The notes under the pieces were generated by a model. The model did no database searches. It saw nothing but the letters and a program-made list of their open reading frames with translations, and was not told the DNA's origin. Made by a program: the position numbers and the translations under genes. Source: an uncultured Oscillospiraceae bacterium (GTDB taxonomy: Bacteria; Bacillota; Clostridia; Oscillospirales; Oscillospiraceae). From it: DNA of 5,990 nt. The first letter of the stretch is position 1; the number at the start of each line of letters is the position of its first letter. Positions 1-5,879 of this stretch are shown piece by piece. The stretch lies in the NCBI GenBank assembly GCA_905234005.1, contig CAJOFW010000241.1:1651-7640 (forward strand). The letters are read 5' to 3'.

Positions 1-1710
1 GCTGCTGCCGATGCTCCCGCGGAGGCCGCGCCTGCCGCTCCCGCAGCGGAACCCGGCGAGCCTGTCTACGGCGGCAGCGCCACGATCTACTACAAGAACT
101 TCAACAGCGTGTTCGACCCCGCCATGGCGGAGTCCTACACCTACAGCCTGTGGCTCGAGTCCCTCTGGGGTCCGGACTGGGGGCTGAACGATCCGAGCCA
201 GTACAATTTTGACGCGAACGTCCTGCCGCTCAAGTACATCGCCGGGCAGATCGCCGACAGCTGGGACTGGGTCCGGAACGGCGACGGCACCTCCGACCTG
301 CACGTCACCATCCGCGACGACGTGTACTTCCAGGAGAAGGACGCTGAGTATGATGTCTTCGGCGGCCGCAATCTGACGGCCGAGGACGTGAAGTTCAGCT
401 ATGACCGCATCCTCGGTACCGGCGAGGGCGGCTCTGCGGAGATGGCCTCCTATGAGATCAGCTGGCCAAGTATTTTCAGCGGCATCCTGGACTTCACCTA
501 TCCCTCTCCCGTGGAGGTCGAGGGCGACTATCAGGTGGTGTTCCATCTGGCGAGCGAGGCCGAGTCCGTGCTGGAGACCTTCATGTACACCGCGGTGAAC
601 ATCACCGGCGTCGAGTGGGATACGCTCTCCGAGGAGCAGCGCAACGACTGGCACTACGCCTGCGGCACCGGTCCGTTCGTCCTGGTGGGCTATGAGCCGG
701 ATTCCTACTATAAGTACGAGCGCAACGCCAATTACTATGACTTTGACGAGCGCCATCCCGAGAACCGCCTGCCCTATCTGGACAGCCTGACCCTCACCGC
801 CGTGCAGGACGCGGCCTCCATCCAGGCCTCCTTCATCGCGGGAAATCTCGACTATGTGTCCCTGGACGCGAACCTGACCCCGGACCAGACGCAGCAGATC
901 GTTGACGCCCTGGGTGGCGATCTGCAGGTCATCTACCTCGATTCCAACGCCGCGGGCATCGCCCTGAAGGTCAACCAGGAGCCGTTTTCCGATATCCGCG
1001 TCCGCGTCGCCCTGCAGAAGGCGGTCAATCTCGAGCAGGTGAACGCCGCGTATTACGGCTATGAGACCCCGCTGAACCTCGCGGGCCTGTGGATCGCGCC
1101 GCGCTCCGAGTGGTCCTCCATCCCCGATTGGGACGCGGAGCTTCTGGGCGAGTACACTTACGATCCCGAGGGTGCCAAGGCCCTGCTGGCCGAGGCCGGC
1201 TACCCTGACGGCTTCACCTTCACGGTGGCGCTTGACACCAACGCCGATCAGGATCTGTATCTTCTCATCAAGACCTATTTCGCGGCCATCGGCGTGACCA
1301 TGGAGCTTGACCCCGTGGCCGATATGCAGGCGGCGCACCAGATCAGCGGCGATTCCGCGAATCCCGAGCAGATCAACCAGAACATCGCGGACCTCGAGTC
1401 CTTTGACAGCGCGATCTTCATGTACGGCTCCACGGGCTTTGCCAACCCCACCTTCCACACGGATACGGAGTTTGACGCGATGCTCGCAGACGCCCAGGCT
1501 GCGCTGACGAATGACGAGGCGGCGCAGTACGCCAAGGCGGCGGATCAGCGCTTTGCCGAGAGCCACTGGATCATCGCCTGCTCCGGCACGACCCTCAAGA
1601 CCGAGCTTCTGCAGAGCCGCATCGGCGGCCTCGAGAACGGCGAGCGCATCAGCTATTCCCGCTTCACCCGCCCGTTCCTTGCCCGCATCTGGGCCATCGA
1701 CGGTCAGTGA
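1..1710 (+). CDS. Family-5 solute-binding lipoprotein of a peptide/nickel-type ABC importer (5' truncated)
   Basis: This is the extracellular ligand-binding subunit of the importer encoded downstream. The reading frame is open from base 1, so the signal peptide and lipobox cysteine lie outside the window; 569 residues are visible. Residues 1-20 are almost only Ala, Pro, Glu and Asp, the flexible linker usual after the lipidated cysteine in Gram-positive binding proteins. Mature-domain hallmarks of the SBP_bac_5 family follow: a TGPF motif near residues 223-226, an ERNANYY segment near 240-246, PFSDIRVRVAL near 328-338 (family pattern PF.D.RVR.AL), and YDPEGAKALLAEAGYPDG near 387-404. The GTG at 109 is not the start, because this conserved coding frame continues upstream of it. 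The gene ends 13 bases before a terminator-like hairpin and 74 bases before the first ATPase gene. Family members bind oligopeptides, dipeptides, nickel chelates, opines or glycosides; the ligand cannot be read from this sequence. Confidence 0.95.
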   Translation, partial: AAADAPAEAAPAAPAAEPGEPVYGGSATIYYKNFNSVFDPAMAESYTYSLWLESLWGPDWGLNDPSQYNFDANVLPLKYIAGQIADSWDWVRNGDGTSDLHVTIRDDVYFQEKDAEYDVFGGRNLTAEDVKFSYDRILGTGEGGSAEMASYEISWPSIFSGILDFTYPSPVEVEGDYQVVFHLASEAESVLETFMYTAVNITGVEWDTLSEEQRNDWHYACGTGPFVLVGYEPDSYYKYERNANYYDFDERHPENRLPYLDSLTLTAVQDAASIQASFIAGNLDYVSLDANLTPDQTQQIVDALGGDLQVIYLDSNAAGIALKVNQEPFSDIRVRVALQKAVNLEQVNAAYYGYETPLNLAGLWIAPRSEWSSIPDWDAELLGEYTYDPEGAKALLAEAGYPDGFTFTVALDTNADQDLYLLIKTYFAAIGVTMELDPVADMQAAHQISGDSANPEQINQNIADLESFDSAIFMYGSTGFANPTFHTDTEFDAMLADAQAALTNDEAAQYAKAADQRFAESHWIIACSGTTLKTELLQSRIGGLENGERISYSRFTRPFLARIWAIDGQ

Positions 1711-1723
1711 TACCGCTTATCTG

Positions 1724-1760
1724 AAAAGCTCCCTGCCCTACCTATGGGTAGGGGGCTTTT
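1724..1760 (+). terminator. Terminator-like hairpin between the binding-protein and ATPase genes
   Basis: The left arm 1724-1738 and right arm 1746-1760 pair over 15 positions around a 7-base loop (1739-1745). All pairs are Watson-Crick except two G-U wobbles. The stem is GC-rich in the middle, opens with AAAA and closes with TTTT, so the T-run lies inside the pairing and is short. It sits 13 bases after the stop of the binding-protein gene and 24 bases before the next start codon, with the next gene's ribosome binding site just beyond it. The likely role is partial termination or protection of the upstream mRNA 3' end, so that the binding protein is made in excess of the rest of the transporter. 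The short T-run argues against full termination. Confidence 0.78.
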
Positions 1761-1772
1761 GCCATCTGCAAC

Positions 1773-1778
1773 GGGAGG
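1773..1778 (+). promoter_or_regulatory. Ribosome binding site of the DppD-type ATPase gene
   Basis: GGGAGG lies 6 bases upstream of the ATG at 1785, which supports that start. Only 12 bases separate the end of the upstream hairpin from this site, leaving no room for a separate promoter, so this gene depends on read-through from upstream. Confidence 0.8.
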
Positions 1779-1784
1779 AAACAA

Positions 1785-2798
1785 ATGGAGGAAAACATCC
1801 TGGAGGTAAAGAACCTCCGGACGCATTTTATCGGGAAAAACGGAAAGCAGGTCCGCGCCGTGGACGGCCTGAGCTACAGCGTAAAGCGCGGCGAGTTCAC
1901 CGCGATCATCGGCGAATCCGGCTCCGGCAAGACCGTGGGGGCGCTGTCGCTCCTGCGGCTCATCCCGTACCCGCCCGGGCTCATCCTCGGCGGCGAGGTG
2001 ATGTTCGACGGACGGGATCTCATGCAGCTTTCCGACGCCGAGATGGAAAAGCTCCGGGGCCTGGAGATCAGCATGATCTTCCAGGAGCCTGCCGCGGCGC
2101 TCAATCCCGTGCTCACCATCGGGGAGCAGATCACCGAGGCCATCACGACCCACATCAAAATGGGAAAGCAGGAGGCGTGGGAAAAAGCGATCGCTCTCTT
2201 ACGCATGGTGGATATCCCGAACCCGGAGGAGCGGGTGAAGCAGTACCCCTTTGAATTTTCCGGCGGGATGCAGCAGCGCGCCATGATCGCCATGGCCATG
2301 AGCTGCGAGCCGAAGCTCCTCATCTGCGACGAGCCCACCACCGCCCTGGACGTGACCGTACAGGCACAGGTGCTCGAGCAGATCGACCACCTGCGGAAGC
2401 AGACGGGGACCACCGTCATCCTCATCACCCACAACCTCGGCGTAGTGGCCCGTCACGCGGATTCCGTCAAGATCATGTACGGCGGCAAGATCGTGGAGGA
2501 GGGGCCGACGGAGGCGATCTTCGCCGATCCGCACCATCCGTACACGGTCGGCCTCATCCGCGCCGTGCCGCGCCTTGACCGGGAATCGGGCAAGCTCTTC
2601 GCCATCGAGGGTGAGCCGCCCGATATGTCGTCCGTCCCGGTGAACTCCTGCGCCTTTGCCGCCCGCTGTCCCTACGCGGACGAACGATGCACGTCGGAGC
2701 GTCCGGCGCTTACCGCCGTCGAGGGCAAACATCGCTGTGCCTGCTTCCACATGGAGCGGGTGATCGAGACAAGAGAGGAGGCGGCGGCCGATGCTTGA
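1785..2798 (+). CDS. dppD: Peptide/nickel-type ABC transporter ATP-binding protein, DppD/OppD type
   Basis: This is one of two cytoplasmic ATPase subunits that power the importer, 337 residues long, the usual length. In order it shows a Walker A loop GESGSGKT (residues 43-50), a Q-loop in MIFQEPAAALNP (Gln100), the ABC signature FSGGMQQR (158-165), Walker B LLICDE (178-183) followed by the D-loop ALD, and the switch histidine in ITHN (His216). After residue 240 comes the C-terminal extension of Opp/Dpp ATPases (HPYT near 251-254). It carries cysteines at 289, 295, 302, 318 and 320, in a C-x5-C-x6-C-x15-C arrangement. Some DppD/OppD proteins bind a [4Fe-4S] cluster through such a motif, so a cluster is plausible here. 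The last codons overlap a strong ribosome binding site and an ATG (2791) in another frame, as expected for coupling to dppF. The dpp symbol reflects family and order, not a proven dipeptide substrate. Confidence 0.95.
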   Translation: MEENILEVKNLRTHFIGKNGKQVRAVDGLSYSVKRGEFTAIIGESGSGKTVGALSLLRLIPYPPGLILGGEVMFDGRDLMQLSDAEMEKLRGLEISMIFQEPAAALNPVLTIGEQITEAITTHIKMGKQEAWEKAIALLRMVDIPNPEERVKQYPFEFSGGMQQRAMIAMAMSCEPKLLICDEPTTALDVTVQAQVLEQIDHLRKQTGTTVILITHNLGVVARHADSVKIMYGGKIVEEGPTEAIFADPHHPYTVGLIRAVPRLDRESGKLFAIEGEPPDMSSVPVNSCAFAARCPYADERCTSERPALTAVEGKHRCACFHMERVIETREEAAADA

Positions 2799-2804
2799 GG
2801 AAGG
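2798..2804 (+). promoter_or_regulatory. Ribosome binding site pointing to an ATG at 2812 out of frame with dppF
   Basis: AGGAAGG lies 7 bases before the ATG at 2812. A second strong site, an AGAGGAGG run ending about 10 bases before the ATG at 2791, lies inside the end of dppD. Both ATGs are in the same frame, which differs by one position from the dppF body. By contrast, the ATG at 2855 that opens the dppF frame has its nearest good purine run (GAGGA, 2836-2840) 14 bases upstream, too far for normal use. Confidence 0.65.
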
Positions 2805-2811
2805 CTATAAA

Positions 2812-2854
2812 ATGAACGAGGGCCTGCCCGCCTTCGAGGACATCATGGTGGTAA
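2812..2854 (+). other. Displaced N-terminal codons of dppF (apparent frameshift)
   Basis: Read from the ATG at 2812, this stretch encodes MNEGLPAFEDIMVV. DppF-type ATPases commonly begin with a short lead-in and a first beta strand such as PLLEVKNLK directly before the M-H/Y-F-P motif. Here PAFEDIMVV has the same length as that strand and stops exactly where MHFPV begins in the next frame at 2855. Removing one base in the GTAAA run (2851-2855) would join them into one continuous protein with a well-placed ribosome binding site. The frame used from 2855 has a TAA at 2852-2854, so it cannot extend upstream. Left uncorrected, the 2812 frame runs on to 3096 as an unrelated low-complexity translation. 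Confidence 0.6.
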
Positions 2855-3826
2855 ATGCACTTTCCCGTGACGGCGGGGCTTTTAAAGCGCACCGTCGGCC
2901 ATGTGAAGGCCGTGGACGGCGTGTCCTTCACCATCAAGCGCGGGCAGATCCTGGGCGTCGTGGGCGAGTCCGGCTCCGGAAAATCCACCCTCGGCAACTG
3001 CGTGCTGGGGCTTCTGGACTACACGGACGGCGAGATCTACTACGAGGGGCAGGAGCTCAAATCCATCCCCAAGAAGGCCATGAAGCGCCTGCGTAACCGC
3101 CTGCAGGCCATCTCCCAGGACCCGTTTTCCTCCATGGACCCGCGCATGGACATCGCCGCCATCGTCACCGAGGGGCTGTCCATCCACGACATGGTGAAGG
3201 GGAAAAAAGAAAAAGAGGAGATCGCCGCCCGGATGCTGGAGATGGTGGGCATCAACCCCGCCTTCATGCACCGTTTCCCGCATGAGTTTTCCGGCGGCCA
3301 GCGTCAGCGCATCAGCATCGCCCGGACGCTCGCGCTGCAGCCGAACTTCATCGTGTGTGACGAGATCGTCTCGGCGCTGGACGTGTCCATCCAGGCGCAG
3401 ATCGTGAATCTCATGGAAAAGCTCCAGCAGGAGCTGAACCTGACCTACATATTCATCGGGCACGACCTCTCCGTCGTGCGGCATATCTCGGACGGCATCG
3501 CGGTCATGTATCTCGGCAAGATCGTGGAGCTGTCCCCGGCGAAGGAGCTGTATCAGAATCCGCTCCACCCCTACACGAAGTCGCTCATCTCCGCCGCGCC
3601 CATCCCGGACCCGGCGGTGGACAAAAAGCGTGAGCGCATCCTGCTGCAGGGCGAGATCCCCTCGCCCATGCATCCGCCGGAGGGCTGCCGGTTCTGCACC
3701 CGCTGCCCCTATGCCGCGGCGGTGTGCCACGAGGCGGAGCCGGAATTCACCGAGGTCTCTCCCGGCCACTTTACCGCCTGTCATTTTGTGGATAAAACGG
3801 GCTTTCACCCGGGAAAGGGGGCGTGA
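2855..3826 (+). CDS. dppF: Peptide/nickel-type ABC transporter ATP-binding protein, DppF/OppF type (N terminus probably frameshifted)
   Basis: This is the second ATPase subunit, expected to pair with the DppD-type protein. The uninterrupted frame from the ATG at 2855 gives 323 residues. It shows Walker A GESGSGKS (37-44), a Q-loop in ISQDPFSSMDPRM (Gln88), signature FSGGQRQR (145-152), Walker B FIVCDE (165-170), D-loop SALD, and the switch histidine in IGHD (His203). The C-terminal Opp/Dpp extension has HPYTKSL near 238-244 and cysteines at 278, 281, 284, 291 and 309, similar to the possible cluster motif in DppD. Isoleucine follows the Walker B glutamate (CDEIVSALD), where most relatives have proline. 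The 2855 start is short at the N terminus: the first beta strand is missing, its codons lie upstream in another frame, and this ATG lacks a good ribosome binding site. The true product probably starts at 2812 if the one-base shift is an error. The stop lies 3 bases before dppB. Confidence 0.9.
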   Translation: MHFPVTAGLLKRTVGHVKAVDGVSFTIKRGQILGVVGESGSGKSTLGNCVLGLLDYTDGEIYYEGQELKSIPKKAMKRLRNRLQAISQDPFSSMDPRMDIAAIVTEGLSIHDMVKGKKEKEEIAARMLEMVGINPAFMHRFPHEFSGGQRQRISIARTLALQPNFIVCDEIVSALDVSIQAQIVNLMEKLQQELNLTYIFIGHDLSVVRHISDGIAVMYLGKIVELSPAKELYQNPLHPYTKSLISAAPIPDPAVDKKRERILLQGEIPSPMHPPEGCRFCTRCPYAAAVCHEAEPEFTEVSPGHFTACHFVDKTGFHPGKGA

Positions 3827-3829
3827 TCC

Positions 3830-4786
3830 ATGGGAAAATACCTTGTCAAGCGGATCGTGCTGCTCATCCCGACGCTGATACTTGTGTGCCTCGTGGTATT
3901 CATCATGATGCGCTGCCTGCCCGGCGGCGCGGTGGAGGCGCTTCTGTATAAGCTCCAGGCCGCCGGCGATACCACCGCCACAACGGAATCCGTGGAGCGG
4001 ATGCTGGGCCTTGACCGGCCCGCCGTCACGCAGTTTTTCGTATGGCTGTGGGGTGTCGTCCGGGGCGATCTCGGAAACTGCTTTTTCCAGAACGAGACGG
4101 TCTCCCACTGCATTGGCCGGCAGATCGTGCCGTCGCTGGAGCTGGGCTTTCTCATCCTCATCATCTCGAACCTCATCTCCATCCCGCTGGGCGTCTTCTG
4201 CGCCGCGCATCAGGACAGCATCTCCGACCATACCATCCGCATCATTTCGCTGCTTCTCATGTCCATCCCCGTGTTCTGGATCGCCACGGTGGTGCTCATC
4301 TATCCCGCCCTGTGGTGGCGCTGGGCCCCGCCGACGGAGTATGTGCACTTCTTTGATGATCCCATCCGGAATCTCAAGATGTTCATCGTCCCGGCGATTT
4401 TAGGGGCAGTCACGAACTGCGGCATGCAGCTTCGCTATGTGCGCACCGTGACGCTGGAGACCATGCGGGCCGACTATGTCCGCACCGCCCGGGCCAAGGG
4501 CGTGCCCCAGCGGAAGGTGCTGTTCCACCACGCCCTGCGAAACGCCATGCTCCCGGTCATCACGCTGGTGGGCGGCTCCGTCGCCGCTATGGTGGGCGGC
4601 TCTGTCATTCTTGAGAGCCTGTACTCCATCCCGGGCATCGGGGCGCTGGTGGTCACGGCGCTGAACAACCGCGACTATCCCCTGGTGCAGGGCTGCGTGC
4701 TGGTGTTCTCGTTCATCGTGATGGTAATAAACGTCATCGTAGACGTGCTGTACAAGAAATTCGATCCCCGGATCACGCTGGAATAA
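3830..4786 (+). CDS. dppB: Peptide/nickel-type ABC transporter permease, DppB type
   Basis: This is a 318-residue inner-membrane channel subunit, normal length for DppB/OppB. The first transmembrane segment spans about residues 8-28 and is followed by the family's FIMMRCLPGG junction. A soluble segment follows (about 35-98) containing LGLDRPAVTQFFVWLWGVVRGDLGNCF, which matches the DppB pattern of LGLD, then a variable stretch, then GDLG. Further hydrophobic segments lie near 103-124, 136-160, 184-198, 241-262 and 286-308. The cytoplasmic loop that docks on the ATPases is well conserved: DYVRTARAKGVPQRKVLFHH (215-234) leading into ALRNAMLPVIT. The end, FDPRITLE, matches the usual DPR tail. The start ATG at 3830 follows the dppF stop by 3 bases, with a purine run (AAAGGGGG, 3814-3821) upstream. 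TAA is followed directly by GGAGG, which was probably once the ribosome binding site of dppC. Confidence 0.95.
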   Translation: MGKYLVKRIVLLIPTLILVCLVVFIMMRCLPGGAVEALLYKLQAAGDTTATTESVERMLGLDRPAVTQFFVWLWGVVRGDLGNCFFQNETVSHCIGRQIVPSLELGFLILIISNLISIPLGVFCAAHQDSISDHTIRIISLLLMSIPVFWIATVVLIYPALWWRWAPPTEYVHFFDDPIRNLKMFIVPAILGAVTNCGMQLRYVRTVTLETMRADYVRTARAKGVPQRKVLFHHALRNAMLPVITLVGGSVAAMVGGSVILESLYSIPGIGALVVTALNNRDYPLVQGCVLVFSFIVMVINVIVDVLYKKFDPRITLE

Positions 4787-4791
4787 GGAGG
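4787..4791 (+). promoter_or_regulatory. Orphan Shine-Dalgarno left behind after dppB
   Basis: GGAGG follows the dppB TAA directly, giving AAGGAGG with the last two bases of the stop codon. No start codon lies at a usable distance downstream; the dppC ATG is 124 bases away. In a compact operon this is where the dppC ribosome binding site would be expected, so it looks separated from its gene by the inserted segment that follows. Confidence 0.6.
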
Positions 4792-4821
4792 GGTCACTTT
4801 TTCTTGAAAGAAAAAGTAACC
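4792..4821. other. Strong hairpin at the left end of the inserted segment
   Basis: The arms 4792-4803 and 4810-4821 pair at 11 of 12 positions, with one C/A mismatch (4795 with 4818), around the six-base loop TTGAAA. It is followed by CAAAAAGAAC on the + strand and has no T-run downstream in either direction, so it is not a standard intrinsic terminator. It could shield the dppB mRNA end or act as the structural end of a repeat element. Confidence 0.7.
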
Positions 4822-4906
4822 AAAAAGAACTTTAAACTCGCACATGCCGTTTCGCTGAACCGTGGTCTTGCGCCCGGTATCGAAGCGCATCGAATGATTT
4901 GTGGGT
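4792..4906. repeat. Candidate small inserted repeat element (about 115 bp) between dppB and dppC
   Basis: This non-coding stretch interrupts an otherwise tightly packed operon whose other gaps after dppD are 1-3 bases or overlaps. It begins with a strong hairpin, is AT-rich over its first 45 bases unlike its surroundings, and ends in a GC-mixed part with a direct repeat ATCGA-AGCGC-ATCGA (4879-4893). It is flanked by AGG at 4789-4791 and at 4907-4909. Deleting the segment with one AGG leaves TAAGGAGGTGTAATATG, a near-ideal ribosome binding site six bases before the dppC start. That is the main argument for insertion of a mobile or dispersed repeat. No clear terminal inverted repeats are seen and no second copy exists in the window, so repeat status and exact ends are inferred. 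Confidence 0.5.
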
Positions 4907-4911
4907 AGGTG
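4906..4911 (+). promoter_or_regulatory. Ribosome binding site now serving dppC
   Basis: TAGGTG lies 4 bases before the ATG at 4916. It is weaker and closer than the other sites in the operon. It fits the right-hand half of a former AAGGAGGTG site whose left half remains at 4785-4791. It favours ATG 4916 over the in-frame GTG at 4901, which would overlap this site and has no purine run at a proper distance. Confidence 0.55.
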
Positions 4912-4915
4912 TAAT

Positions 4916-5878
4916 ATGACCAAAATCAAAGATTTCTGCCGGGCAAAGCCCTCGGCGGCCCTCGGCGCGTTCGTGATCCTGATACTCGTTTTCGTTGCGA
5001 TCTTCGCGGATGTGCTCGCGCCCTTCAAGATGGAGCTCGGCACGCTGCCCAGCGACATCCTCTTCAAGCTCAAAAAGCCTTATTGGGCGCTGTCGGAGCT
5101 CGACAAGACCATGGAGCAGGCAAACGGCACCATTTACTGGCTGGGCACGGACAACCTCGGCCGGGACGTGCTGAGCTACCTCATCTACGGCGCGCGGACC
5201 TCCGTCATCCTCTGCCTCGGCGTGTCGGTATTGACGACCTTCATCGCCGTGGTGATCGGCACGCTTTCCGCCGTGCTGGGCGGGTGGTTCGACCTCATCG
5301 TGCAGCGCATCGTGGACGCCTTTTCCTGCATCCCCGGCATGCTGCTGTCCATGATACTTATGAGCATGGTCGGAAACGGCATCTGGCAGCTCATCTTCGT
5401 CATGTCCCTGCCGGGCGGCATTGGGCAGTCCCGGCTCATCCGTTCGTCGGTCATCGCCGTGAAGGATGCGGGCTACTGCCGCACCTCCGACGTGCTGGGC
5501 GGCGGAAACCTGTGGAAGATGCTGCGCCATGTGGTGCCGAACATCATGCCCATCATCATCGTGACCGCCGCGGGCGGCCTCGGCGGTACGGTCATGATGG
5601 AGGCGAGCATGTACGGCGTCAAGGTCGGCACGCCCTCCTGGGGCTATATGATCACGAACCAGGGCCGCGCCAATATGTATTCCGCGCCCCAGCTGTGCAT
5701 GTTCCCCGGTATCTGCATCGCGGTGATGGTGCTGGCCGCAAACCTCTTCGGCGATGGTCTGCGGGATTACCTCGATCCAAAGCTGCAGGGCGGCGTCGGG
5801 ACCTACGACACCAAAAAGATCAAAAAGATCGCCGACAAGTACCGCAAGGAATTTGAAGAAAGCTGCAGGGTAGCATGA
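4916..5878 (+). CDS. dppC: Peptide/nickel-type ABC transporter permease, DppC type (divergent)
   Basis: This is the second channel subunit, 320 residues from the ATG at 4916. A short cytoplasmic N terminus with KPSAALGAF leads into transmembrane segment 1 (about 17-35). The DppC hallmark follows at about 76-95 (LGTDNLGRDVLSYLIYGART). Further hydrophobic segments lie near 97-121, 133-151, 155-168, 208-226 and 262-279. The end region LFGDGLRDYLDPKL is typical. Two parts differ from most DppC proteins. The ATPase-docking loop reads KDAGYCRTSDVLGGGNLWKMLRH in two stretches (183-194 and 195-205), where the usual core is an EAARALGA-like sequence. The normally conserved EASLSFLGLG...PTPSWG stretch is shortened to EASMYGVKVGTPSWG. 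The frame is intact throughout, so this looks like a divergent subfamily, not decay. The gene is separated from dppB by 129 bases and is followed 1 base later by a flavoenzyme gene. Confidence 0.93.
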   Translation: MTKIKDFCRAKPSAALGAFVILILVFVAIFADVLAPFKMELGTLPSDILFKLKKPYWALSELDKTMEQANGTIYWLGTDNLGRDVLSYLIYGARTSVILCLGVSVLTTFIAVVIGTLSAVLGGWFDLIVQRIVDAFSCIPGMLLSMILMSMVGNGIWQLIFVMSLPGGIGQSRLIRSSVIAVKDAGYCRTSDVLGGGNLWKMLRHVVPNIMPIIIVTAAGGLGGTVMMEASMYGVKVGTPSWGYMITNQGRANMYSAPQLCMFPGICIAVMVLAANLFGDGLRDYLDPKLQGGVGTYDTKKIKKIADKYRKEFEESCRVA

Positions 5879-5879
5879 T

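Noticed and set aside
1511..2254. Open frame on the + strand crossing the end of the binding-protein gene, the hairpin and the start of dppD
   Set aside because: It overlaps two strongly supported genes in another frame and reads through the hairpin; the translation is Arg/Pro/Ala-rich with no motif.
2882..4348. Long open frame on the - strand opposite dppF and dppB (488 codons)
   Set aside because: It lies wholly opposite well-supported genes, its translation is rich in His, Arg, Gly and Asp without any recognisable domain, and GC-rich coding DNA routinely gives such antisense frames.
4792..4830. Intrinsic terminator after dppB
   Set aside because: The hairpin is strong but neither strand has a T-run after it; the + strand continues with A-rich sequence.
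4804..4836. Possible promoter inside the dppB-dppC gap (TTGAAA ... TTTAAA)
   Set aside because: The spacing between the two boxes is 21 bases, too long for a normal sigma-70-type promoter, and the first box is the loop of the hairpin.
4901..4915. GTG at 4901 as the dppC start
   Set aside because: The ATG at 4916 is in frame, has a purine-rich site just upstream, and gives the usual short cytoplasmic N terminus.
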